DNA of 64,000 nt, from assembly GCF_006542275.1 (NCBI RefSeq), contig NZ_CP041217.1, positions 248,001 through 312,000 of the forward strand. The letters are read 5' to 3'. The stretch's first letter is position 1; each line of letters begins with the position of its first letter. The notes below the pieces were generated by a model. The model saw only the letters and a list, made by a program, of their open reading frames with translations, did no database searches and was not told where the DNA came from. This document shows, in pieces, positions 8,139 through 15,819 of this stretch. The position numbers and the translations under genes were made by a program. Source of the stretch: Saccharibacillus brassicae. GTDB taxonomy: Bacteria > Bacillota > Bacilli > Paenibacillales > Paenibacillaceae.

Positions 8139-8546
8139 ATGTTCGTCGAACTCGATCTGCAATCCGAAGTGCCGATCTACAAACAGCTTGCCGACCAACT
8201 GATCGAAGGGATCGCCTCGGGCAAGCTTGCGGCCGGACAGCCGCTTCCGTCCGTCCGCGCGCTGGCCGCCGATCTCGGCATCAACCTGCATACGGTCAAC
8301 AAAGCGTACCAGACGCTCAAGCAGGAAGGCTTTCTGGAGATCCACCGCAAAAAAGGCGTCATCGTCCAGCCCGGTCCGCTTCCCGCCGCCGACGAAGCGT
8401 TTCTCGCCCGCCTGAGGCGGGACCTGCGTCCGCTGGCGGCCGAAGCTTCGGCCCGCGGCCTGAACGAACAAGAGTTGACCGAGCTTATGCAGACGCTCTA
8501 CCGCAGTATCCAAAATCCCCCGCCCGAAGGAGGCTCTTCCCTATGA
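8139..8546 (+). CDS. GntR-family transcriptional regulator, YtrA/YhcF type
   Basis: This 135-residue regulator has an N-terminal winged helix-turn-helix (about residues 5-75: PIYKQLADQL, then the recognition part AADLGINLHTVNKAYQ) and only a short helical C-terminus. That is the layout of the YtrA subfamily, which usually lacks a large effector domain. The ATG at 8139 follows GGAGGG at normal spacing; upstream in-frame codons lack such a site. The stop overlaps the next gene's start as ATGA. It probably controls itself and the membrane protein gene through the dyad at 8098-8116. Confidence 0.85.
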   Translation: MFVELDLQSEVPIYKQLADQLIEGIASGKLAAGQPLPSVRALAADLGINLHTVNKAYQTLKQEGFLEIHRKKGVIVQPGPLPAADEAFLARLRRDLRPLAAEASARGLNEQELTELMQTLYRSIQNPPPEGGSSL

Positions 8547-9643
8547 ATGCCGAACTTGCTTTTGTCCTCGTTATCGCCGTGATCGACCTGATCTGGCTGC
8601 TGTGTCTGCTCGGCCTGCCGTTTCTGACGAACGCCATGCTGCTCGGCGTCTACGTGCCGCCCGCCGAACGCGGCCTGCCGCAGGTGCGGCGGATCCGCCG
8701 CACTTTTCTCTCCCTCGGCTTGTGCGGCGCCCTGCTCGGCCTGCTGTTGGCGTTCGCCGCGCACCGACTGTCCGGCGGCGCCGAAGGCTGGACGCTGGCC
8801 GCGCTGCTGGTGCCCCAGGCGCTCGCCGCGGCCGGAGCCTGGACGTTCTCGCGCCGCCGGGCACTGGAGCTCAAATCGCAGCGGAACTGGCTTGCTCCCG
8901 ATTCGTCCAGACGGACCGCCTATATCGGAACGGGAGCGGAGCGTCCTTCCACCGGCATCCCGACCTGGGCCTATCTGCTGCACGCCGTCATTCTGATCGG
9001 CTGCGCCGTGCTGGCTGCCGTCTATTGGGAGTCTATTCCGCAGCAGATTCCGACGCATTTCAATGCCGCCGGCATTCCGGACCAATACGCGGCCAAATCG
9101 CTCGTCAGCGTCTTCGCCCTGAATCTGCTGCAGGCGCTTATGACCGCGCTGTTCGTCGGCCTCCATCTCTCGATCGGACGCACGCGCCAGAACCTCGATC
9201 CGTCGGATCCCGCCGGTTCGCTGCGCAAGCAGAATCGGTTCCGCGGCGCCAACGCCTACGTGCTCTTTTTCCTGTCGCTGGCCGTCGTGCTTCTGCTCGG
9301 CTGGATTCAGGCACGCAGCACGTACGATTTCCGCGGTACGCTGTCGGCCGGGTATGCGCTGATCTTCGCGCTGCTGCTTATTGCGCTGCCGGCCGCTTTC
9401 TTCTTCTATGTGCATCGGCGCGGCCTGCTCGAAGTCGGCGCCAACCGGCATCACGGCGAAGACCGCTACTGGCGCGGCGGCGCGTTCTACTACAACCCGC
9501 AGGACCCCGCCTTCATGGTCGAAAAAAGGGTCGGTCTCGGCTGGACGTTCAACTTTGCCCGTCCGCTCAGTTGGCTCGTCATGTCCGCTTCCGTGCTGCT
9601 TCCGCTTGCCGCGGTCGCGGCGGCGATGTGGGCGAGCCGTTAA
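8543..9643 (+). CDS. DUF1648/DUF5808-type membrane protein
   Basis: This 366-residue integral membrane protein has about eight hydrophobic segments. The middle carries the DUF1648 signature region (residues about 155-205, with IPTHFNAAG and PDQYAAKS). The C-terminal part (about 300-345, RYWRGGAFYYNP then MVEKRVGLGWTFNF) resembles DUF5808. Proteins of this type are often encoded next to YtrA-family regulators, as here with an ATGA overlap. A role in the cell envelope or a stress response is plausible but unproven. Confidence 0.75.
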   Translation: MNAELAFVLVIAVIDLIWLLCLLGLPFLTNAMLLGVYVPPAERGLPQVRRIRRTFLSLGLCGALLGLLLAFAAHRLSGGAEGWTLAALLVPQALAAAGAWTFSRRRALELKSQRNWLAPDSSRRTAYIGTGAERPSTGIPTWAYLLHAVILIGCAVLAAVYWESIPQQIPTHFNAAGIPDQYAAKSLVSVFALNLLQALMTALFVGLHLSIGRTRQNLDPSDPAGSLRKQNRFRGANAYVLFFLSLAVVLLLGWIQARSTYDFRGTLSAGYALIFALLLIALPAAFFFYVHRRGLLEVGANRHHGEDRYWRGGAFYYNPQDPAFMVEKRVGLGWTFNFARPLSWLVMSASVLLPLAAVAAAMWASR

Positions 9644-9651
9644 TCCTGCGC

Positions 9652-9689
9652 AAGCCGTTCGTTCCCCGTATGGGGACGGACGGCTTTTT
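9652..9689 (+). terminator. Terminator after the GntR-DUF1648 operon
   Basis: Nearly complementary arms (9652-9667 and 9672-9686) around a GTAT loop are followed by TTTTT. It begins 8 bp after the stop codon. Confidence 0.8.
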
Positions 9690-9819
9690 CATGCGCGGCA
9701 CCGGACGAGGCATCTTCGAAAAGAGAACACAAGTTCCTATTTTTTAACTTGACGCACGCCTCTTCCCGATGTTAGGTTGGATCCAAGTTCTCTATTACAT
9801 ACCTTCGGGAGGGATCGGC

Positions 9820-10671
9820 ATGACGGAAACGAAGTTAAGCATCGGGTACGACGATTACGAAGCCGGACAGACGATGGACACTCTTTTGGAACAATTGGCA
9901 GACACGCCGGAAGCGGCGCAGCTGACGAAGCTCGTGATCGGCGACTGGGGCGGCACGTACGAAAATTCGTCGCAGCCGGTCGTCGAAGCGCTCGTGCGGT
10001 TGAAAGACCGTTTTCCGCAGCTGCGCAGCCTGTATATCGGCGATATGGATTCCGAGGAATGCGAAGTGTCGTGGATCATGCAGTCGGACCTCAGTCCGCT
10101 GTTCGCGGCTTTTCCGGAACTGCGGTCGCTGACCGTCAAGGGCAGCACGGATCTTGCGTTGGGCCCGATCCGGCACGCGAAGCTGGAAGAACTGATTATC
10201 GTCTGCGGCGGCCTGCCGGCCAGGGTCCTGTCTTCGATCGCTGAAGCCGAACTGCCCGCCCTGCGCAAGCTCGAACTGTATCTGGGTGTAGAAAACTACG
10301 GCTTCGACGCATCGCTCGAACAGGTGCTGGCCGTCGCCAAGCCGGGACTGTTCCCGAATCTGGTCTACCTCGGCCTTAAAGACAGCGAGATTCAGGACGA
10401 GATCGCCGCCGCTCTGGCGCAGTCCGAACTGCTGGACACGCTGGAGACGCTCGACCTGTCCGAAGGCACGCTGAGCGACGTCGGCGCGGAAGCGCTGCTC
10501 GCCAGCGACAAAGTCCGCCGCCTGCCCGCGCTTGACCTGCATTACCATTTCATGTCCGAGGCCATGACGAGTACCGCTGCGGCGCAGCTGCCGAACGCCG
10601 ACGTCAGCGATCGCCAGGAGACGGAGAAGTACGAAGGCGAAGAATACCGGTATCCGTCGTTGACGGAATGA
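9820..10671 (+). CDS. STM4015-family leucine-rich-repeat protein
   Basis: This 283-residue protein has repeated LRR-like units such as FPQLRSLYIGDM, FPELRSLTVKG, LPALRKLELYL, FPNLVYLGLKD and LDTLETLDLSEG between about residues 60 and 240. That repeat pattern and the four genes that follow match the STM4015 family. It has no signal peptide, so it is probably cytoplasmic and may act as a scaffold or partner-binding protein; that is inference. The ATG at 9820 is preceded by GGGAGGG. It heads the operon and overlaps the next gene as ATGA. Its tail (about 245-283) is acidic and carries no recognisable repeat. Confidence 0.82.
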   Translation: MTETKLSIGYDDYEAGQTMDTLLEQLADTPEAAQLTKLVIGDWGGTYENSSQPVVEALVRLKDRFPQLRSLYIGDMDSEECEVSWIMQSDLSPLFAAFPELRSLTVKGSTDLALGPIRHAKLEELIIVCGGLPARVLSSIAEAELPALRKLELYLGVENYGFDASLEQVLAVAKPGLFPNLVYLGLKDSEIQDEIAAALAQSELLDTLETLDLSEGTLSDVGAEALLASDKVRRLPALDLHYHFMSEAMTSTAAAQLPNADVSDRQETEKYEGEEYRYPSLTE

Positions 10672-12002
10672 AGGAACGGACTGTGCATTCGGGCGGCGTG
10701 GGCGCAGGATTGGGCGCCGCTGCCGCTGCCGGATGGGACTTCCGGCTGCCCCATCCGCGCTCTGCCCCGCTGCTGCTGATCGCCCATGCCGACGGCGAAC
10801 GTACCGAAGGCCTGCAGGCGGGCCTGCGCTCGCTCGGGCTGCCGGCGCCGATCGTCGTTGCGTACGATCGGCTGCTCTCGGGCATGCCGCTCGGCGAAGC
10901 GGCCGCCCGGGCGGGGCTGCCGGCGGGAACCGTGCCGCTGATCCGGCTGGACGCGCCGGGCGAGCATTTCGGCGTCGAACGCGCGCTGATCGCGCTCGGC
11001 TCGCCCGAGCGCGACGACGGCGACGACCTGCTGCCGCTGCGCGAACGCCGCGATCCGTACCGGATGCCGGAAGCGCAGGCGCTGGCGCTCGCGGAACGTC
11101 CCGTGCGGCTGATGCACCCGTCGCAGTGGTTCCGCGGCTTCTGCCGGCTGCTGGCGCGCCTGCGCCGGGAAGCGGCCGACGCCTGGCCGACGGCGTCGTT
11201 CTGGAACGATCCGGCGGAGATCGCCGTCATGTTCGACAAGCGGGCGTGCCACCGCAAGCTGGCCGGCGCCGGCGTCTCGGTGCCCGAATTGCTGGCGCAG
11301 CCCGAACTTCTGACCGGCTGCGAAGCGGTGCGCCAGCTCATGCTGGACCGGCGCATGCACCGGGTATTCCTCAAGCTTGCGTTCGGTTCCGCCGCGTCGG
11401 GCGTGATCGCGTACCAGATCAATCCGCGCACCGGCGCGCAGCGGGCGACAACCACGCTGGACGCCGAAGTGTATATCCAGCGTCCCGGCGTGTTTTACAA
11501 CTCCAAGCGGGTTCGCACGCTGACCGATCCGGAGCGGATCCGGACGCTGATCGACTATTTATGCGGCCACGGCGTCCACGCGGAGCGCTGGATTCCCAAA
11601 GCTTCGCTGGAAGGCCGGCCGCTCGACCTGCGGCAGCTTGTCGCTTTCGGCGAAGCGGGGCATTCGGTCGTGCGCGTAGGAGAGTCGCCGATGACCAATC
11701 TGCATCTGCGCAGCCGCCGGCTGTCAACCGGCGCGTCCGGACTGCCGGATCACGCGCTGGCAGCGGCGCGCAGCGAAGCGCTCGCGGCGCTGCGCGCTTT
11801 TCCCGGCTCGGCTTCGGCCGGCATCGACGTGCTGACCGACCGCAATACCGGCCGTCCGTATATCGCCGACGTCAACCCGTTCGGCGACCTGCTGCGCCGC
11901 GTCGAGGTCGACGGGCTCGATCCGTACGCCTGGCAGATGCAGCTGTGGCACCGGCGGGCTGAGACGGCAAGCGGCGCCGCGCCGAGAGGAGAATTTCGAT
12001 GA
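10668..12002 (+). CDS. STM4014-family ATP-grasp-like protein
   Basis: This 444-residue protein has an ATP-grasp-like arrangement. FDKRACHRKLAGAGVSVP (about 188-206) resembles the subdomain entry and VFLKLAFGSAASGV carries the probable ATP-contacting lysine. DLRQLVAF and the late ADVNPFGDLLRR (about 405-416) resemble the metal-binding end. ATP-grasp enzymes join a carboxylate to an amine or thiol, so a ligase role is a reasonable guess. The family assignment also rests on its place between STM4015- and STM4013-type genes. Starts and stops overlap on both sides (ATGA). Base composition looks even richer in G and C than in nearby genes. Confidence 0.8.
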   Translation: MKERTVHSGGVGAGLGAAAAAGWDFRLPHPRSAPLLLIAHADGERTEGLQAGLRSLGLPAPIVVAYDRLLSGMPLGEAAARAGLPAGTVPLIRLDAPGEHFGVERALIALGSPERDDGDDLLPLRERRDPYRMPEAQALALAERPVRLMHPSQWFRGFCRLLARLRREAADAWPTASFWNDPAEIAVMFDKRACHRKLAGAGVSVPELLAQPELLTGCEAVRQLMLDRRMHRVFLKLAFGSAASGVIAYQINPRTGAQRATTTLDAEVYIQRPGVFYNSKRVRTLTDPERIRTLIDYLCGHGVHAERWIPKASLEGRPLDLRQLVAFGEAGHSVVRVGESPMTNLHLRSRRLSTGASGLPDHALAAARSEALAALRAFPGSASAGIDVLTDRNTGRPYIADVNPFGDLLRRVEVDGLDPYAWQMQLWHRRAETASGAAPRGEFR

Positions 12003-12841
12003 ATCACGATCGCCATACCGTCGACCGCGCTGCCCGGGACTCCGCTTCCCGGCGTTCCGTCAATATGAACGAAGTCGTCGGCACGCACGACCTGTTAATG
12101 ATTACGCTCGACACGCTGCGTTACGACGCCGCCGTGCTGGAAGAAGCCAACTGCCCCAATCTGTGCGGCAGCGGTTCATGGGAGAAACGGCATTCGCCCG
12201 GCAGCTTCACGTACGCGGCGCATCACGCTTTCTTCGGCGGATTTCTGCCGACGCCCGCCGATCCGGACAAAGCTTCGCATGTCCGGCTGTTCCATTCCCG
12301 CAACACCGGCCTGAAGACGCATCCGCATACGTGGCTGTTCGACACGCCGGACCTCGTCTCGGGGCTTGCGGCGGAAGGCTACCGGACGCTGTGTATCGGC
12401 GGCGTCATCTTTTTCACGAAAAAAGTGCCGCTCGCCCGCGTGCTGCCCGGTTATTTCCAGCGCAGCTTCTGGCGGATGAACTTCGGCGTGACGAATCCGC
12501 AGTCCACGAAACATCAGGTGGACCACGCGCTGAAACTGCTGGACGAAATTCCGACGGACGAACGGTTCTTCCTGTTCGTCAACGTCTCGGCGATGCACGG
12601 GCCGAACCATATTTTCCTGCCCGGCGCCCGGCGCGATTCGGTCGACAGCCAGCGCGCCGCGCTGCGTTACGCCGATGCCGAACTGGGACGGCTGTTCGAC
12701 GCGGTGCGCCGCCGGAACAACCCGGCGTTCTGCATGGCTTTCTCCGATCACGGCACCGCGTACGGCGAAGACGGCTACGAAGGCCATCGCCTGGCGCACG
12801 AGACCGTATGGAACGTGCCTTACCGGGAATTCATGCTCTAA
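11999..12841 (+). CDS. STM4013/SEN3800-family hydrolase (alkaline phosphatase superfamily)
   Basis: This 280-residue protein resembles a small sulfatase/phosphodiesterase of the alkaline phosphatase superfamily. Likely metal ligands are visible: the Asp in MITLDTLRYD near the N-terminus (about residues 35-44), and the Asp-His of FSDHGTAYG with a following GHR near the C-terminus. There is no C/S-x-P-x-R sulfatase signature, so a formylglycine-type sulfatase is unlikely. No signal peptide is seen, so it should act in the cytoplasm. It overlaps STM4014 as ATGA and ends 41 bp before the first radical SAM gene. The substrate is unknown. Confidence 0.82.
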   Translation: MNHDRHTVDRAARDSASRRSVNMNEVVGTHDLLMITLDTLRYDAAVLEEANCPNLCGSGSWEKRHSPGSFTYAAHHAFFGGFLPTPADPDKASHVRLFHSRNTGLKTHPHTWLFDTPDLVSGLAAEGYRTLCIGGVIFFTKKVPLARVLPGYFQRSFWRMNFGVTNPQSTKHQVDHALKLLDEIPTDERFFLFVNVSAMHGPNHIFLPGARRDSVDSQRAALRYADAELGRLFDAVRRRNNPAFCMAFSDHGTAYGEDGYEGHRLAHETVWNVPYREFML

Positions 12842-12882
12842 TGCCAGCCTAACCGATAACTCACCCGAGGAGGGGATTCGCC

Positions 12883-14247
12883 ATGACCGACACGGACTTT
12901 TACAATGCCGAGCGCGTCCAAGCCTGGACGCGGGAACTGGCCGCCGCTCCGTATCGCTCGTACCTGTATTCGTATCCGCACAAAACCGCTTATCGTCCGT
13001 TCGACCGGCCGAAGCCGCTGTCCGAACTTTGGCAGGACGAACCGACGGACCATTTTTTCCTCTATATGCATATCCCGTTTTGCGGAGCCCGCTGCGGCTT
13101 CTGCAATCTGTTCACGCTGCCCGACAAGCGCGAGGACGTACATAAGCGCTATGTCGACGCGCTCGAACGCCAGGCGCGGCAGTGGGCGGGCTTCGCTTCC
13201 CGGCCGTTCGCCCGCTTCGCGATCGGCGGCGGCACGCCCACCCTGCTGCGCGCCGACCAGCTGACGCGGCTGTTCGATATCGCCGAGAACATCATGGGCC
13301 TCAACCCGGCGGAAGCGTCGATCTCGGTAGAGACGTCGCCGGAGACGATCGATGCCCAGCGCCTCGGCGTGCTCAAAGAGCGCGGCGTCGACCGAGTCAG
13401 CATGGGTATCCAGAGCTTTATCGAAGCGGAAGCCGCCGCCATCTACCGGCCGCAAAAGCCCGACGAAGTGCGGCGGGCGCTGGACGTGCTCGGACAGTTC
13501 GATTTTCCGCTGCTCAATCTAGACCTGATCTACGGCCTGCCCGGACAGACCCGGGAGACCTGGCTGTATTCGCTCGATCAGGCGCTGGCGTACGAACCGG
13601 GCGAAATTTTTATCTATCCGCTCTACACGCGCGAGCATACGATCCTCAAGCCGGAAGACATGCCGGCGTCCGGTCCGGCAGACCCGCGCATGGAGTTGTA
13701 TACGGCGGCCTGCGAACGGCTGGAACAACGCGGCTACGAGCAGTTCTCCATGCGCCGCTTCGCGCGCAAAGGTACGGTCGGCCATGATCCGTCCAAAAGT
13801 CTGCTGGACTACGGCTGCCAGGAAGAAGGCATGATGGGCCTTGGCTGCGGCGCCCGTTCGTACACGCGCAGCGTGCACTACGCCTCGCGCTACGGCGTGA
13901 GCCGGCAGGCGACGTCGAGCATCATCGCCGATTACGTCGCCGCGGAGCGGCATGACCACGCCGATTACGGCTTCGAGCTGGACGCGGACGAACGCCGCCG
14001 GCGCTTCGCGCTCAAAGGGCTGCTGCACCGCGAAGGGCTGGACCTCGCCGCCTACGGGGAGCGGTTCGGCACATCCGCGTTCGAAGACCTGCCGCATCTG
14101 AATCTGCTGACGCAGTCCGGGCTCGCCAAGATCGAAGCCGGCGTCCTGCGTATGGGCCGGGAAGGTCTCGGCTATTCCGACGCGATCGGCGACTGGCTGA
14201 TCTCGGAGCCGGTTCGCCGGCGAATGGCCGGGTTCGTGCTGCCATGA
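12883..14247 (+). CDS. STM4012-family radical SAM protein (HemW-like)
   Basis: This 454-residue radical SAM enzyme has its cluster cysteines at C67, C71 and C74 (CX3CX2C in HIPFCGARCGFC). Further motifs typical of the HemN/HemW fold follow: IGGGTPTLL, SVETSPET, RVSMGIQSF and NLDLIYGLPGQT. The C-terminal part (about 360-450) resembles the HemN C-terminal helical domain. It is not HemW itself: it sits in a conserved five-gene set and carries an N-terminal extension of about 55 residues. GAGGAGG lies just before the ATG. It overlaps the second radical SAM gene as ATGA. The reaction is unknown. Confidence 0.88.
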   Translation: MTDTDFYNAERVQAWTRELAAAPYRSYLYSYPHKTAYRPFDRPKPLSELWQDEPTDHFFLYMHIPFCGARCGFCNLFTLPDKREDVHKRYVDALERQARQWAGFASRPFARFAIGGGTPTLLRADQLTRLFDIAENIMGLNPAEASISVETSPETIDAQRLGVLKERGVDRVSMGIQSFIEAEAAAIYRPQKPDEVRRALDVLGQFDFPLLNLDLIYGLPGQTRETWLYSLDQALAYEPGEIFIYPLYTREHTILKPEDMPASGPADPRMELYTAACERLEQRGYEQFSMRRFARKGTVGHDPSKSLLDYGCQEEGMMGLGCGARSYTRSVHYASRYGVSRQATSSIIADYVAAERHDHADYGFELDADERRRRFALKGLLHREGLDLAAYGERFGTSAFEDLPHLNLLTQSGLAKIEAGVLRMGREGLGYSDAIGDWLISEPVRRRMAGFVLP

Positions 14248-15134
14248 GAGCGACTTTGTATTTTCGCGGCTCGCTGTCGTCCTGCAACTATTCCTGTCCG
14301 TACTGCCCGTTCAGCAAAAACACGGACAGCGCCGAGACGCTTGCCCGGGACCGCCTTCAAGTCCGGCGCTTCACGGCATGGATCGCCGACCAGGAACGGC
14401 TCGGCCACCGTCTGTCCGTCTTCTTCAATCCTTACGGCGAAGGGTTGATCCACCGCTGGTACCGCGAAGCGATGGTGCAGTTGTCCCGCATGCCGCACGT
14501 CGAGAAGGTCGCCATTCAGACGAACCTGTCCGCCTCTCTCGACTGGACGGAAGAGCTGAACCGCGACACGGCCGCATTCTGGACTACGTATCATCCCGGC
14601 GAGACGAGCGAAGAACGGTTTCTCGCCCGCTGCTTCGACCTGCATCGCCGGGGCGTCAAGTTCAGCGTCGGCAGCGTCGGCGTGCGCAGCGCTTTCGACC
14701 GCATCGAGTCGCTTCGCCGCGCGCTGCCCGAAGACGTCTACCTGTGGGTCAACGCGTTCAAAGACCGCAAAGACTACTACGCCGACCGCGACATCGAGCG
14801 GATGCGAGACGTCGATCCGCTGTTCGAACTCAATCTGCCGGATTACGACAGTCTCGGCCGAGCGTGCCGAACCGGCGAATCGGTCTTCTTCGTGCAGGGC
14901 GCCGGCCTCGTCAAGCGCTGCTACAGCGACCGCCGCGTGATCGGGCATCTGTACCGCGACGGCCTGGACAGATTGTCGCGAACCCGGCCCTGCGGCATGA
15001 AGACGTGCGGCTGTTATATCGGCTATGTCCATATGCCGGAGCTTGAACTGGAAAGTGCGTACGGAGACGGCCTGCTGGAACGGCGCAGCCTGCCGGAACG
15101 CCGGGCGTTTGCCGGATACGGAGGTGTACGATGA
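14244..15134 (+). CDS. STM4011-family radical SAM protein
   Basis: This 296-residue enzyme carries C14, C18 and C21 (CX3CX2C in SCNYSCPYC), placed almost at the N-terminus, followed by a short radical SAM barrel. Extra cysteines near the end (PCGMKTCGCYIG) and one in KRCYSD could bind a second iron-sulfur cluster. That layout is common in radical SAM enzymes that modify peptides or use auxiliary clusters, but it does not prove such a role. It overlaps its neighbours on both sides (ATGA). Whether it works together with the STM4012-type enzyme is inferred only from the tight linkage. Confidence 0.87.
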   Translation: MRATLYFRGSLSSCNYSCPYCPFSKNTDSAETLARDRLQVRRFTAWIADQERLGHRLSVFFNPYGEGLIHRWYREAMVQLSRMPHVEKVAIQTNLSASLDWTEELNRDTAAFWTTYHPGETSEERFLARCFDLHRRGVKFSVGSVGVRSAFDRIESLRRALPEDVYLWVNAFKDRKDYYADRDIERMRDVDPLFELNLPDYDSLGRACRTGESVFFVQGAGLVKRCYSDRRVIGHLYRDGLDRLSRTRPCGMKTCGCYIGYVHMPELELESAYGDGLLERRSLPERRAFAGYGGVR

Positions 15135-15712
15135 CGGAGCAGAAACTTCAGCGTCATGCTGCGGCGCCTGCCGCTGCCGGCGAAAGCTTGTCTATGACCT
15201 CTTCCGGAGCGGCACGCACGATCTGGCTCACCGGCCTGCCCAGCTCGGGCAAAACGACGACAGCTTTGGCGCTGGCCGAAGCGCTGCGCAGCCGGAACGT
15301 TCCGGCCGAAGTGCTCGACGGCGACGAGCTGCGCAGACAGATCGGCGGCGGTCTCGGCTTCAGCCGCGAAGACCGGATGGAGAATGTACGGCGGGCCGTG
15401 TACGTGGCCGGCCTGCTGGGCAAGCACGGCGTGACCGCGATCGTGTCGCTGATCAGCCCGTACGCGGAGATGCGGCAGTATGCGCGGAGCACGCTGCCGC
15501 TTTTTACGGAAGTGTATGTGGACTGCCCGCTGGCCGAGTGCGAACGGCGGGACGTGAAAGGGCTGTACGCGCTGGCCCGTCGCGGCGAGATCGCAGCGTT
15601 CACCGGCGTGTCCGATCCGTACGAGCCGCCGGCAAATCCCGAACTGACGCTGCGGACGGATCTCTATACGCTGGAACAGAACGTGCAGCGGCTGCTTGCG
15701 TTATTCGATTGA
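15131..15712 (+). CDS. cysC: Adenylylsulfate kinase (APS kinase)
   Basis: This 193-residue kinase of the CysC family normally phosphorylates adenylylsulfate to PAPS. The P-loop GLPSSGKT is at residues 35-42, followed by DGDELRR, GFSREDRMENVRR, LISPYAEMR and KGLYALARRGEI, all typical of APS kinases. The first about 21 residues are an Ala-rich extension; MTSSGAARTIWL would be an internal start, but the ATGA overlap with STM4011 supports the upstream one. No cysD, cysN, sat or cysH lies nearby, so it may serve the pathway of this operon rather than sulfate assimilation. Confidence 0.88.
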   Translation: MTEQKLQRHAAAPAAAGESLSMTSSGAARTIWLTGLPSSGKTTTALALAEALRSRNVPAEVLDGDELRRQIGGGLGFSREDRMENVRRAVYVAGLLGKHGVTAIVSLISPYAEMRQYARSTLPLFTEVYVDCPLAECERRDVKGLYALARRGEIAAFTGVSDPYEPPANPELTLRTDLYTLEQNVQRLLALFD

Positions 15713-15738
15713 ACCGGACAGGCTGCTGTCCGGTTTTT
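15712..15738 (+). terminator. Terminator closing the STM4011-4015/cysC operon
   Basis: A perfect 10-bp stem (15712-15721 with 15726-15735) and a 4-base loop are followed by a T-run. It begins at the cysC stop codon, so cysC is the last gene of the transcript. Confidence 0.88.
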
Positions 15739-15819
15739 CGTGTTATTTTACAAAAGAGAATCTGTGCCCTTATCTACTCATTCATGGCCGCCTCAGGCGT
15801 GCCCCAGGAGGAACTTGCC

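Noticed and set aside
12883-14247. Calling the STM4012-type gene hemW or hemN
   Set aside because: The motifs are shared, but it has a longer N-terminus, lies in a conserved non-haem gene set, and hemW is normally beside lepA and hrcA.
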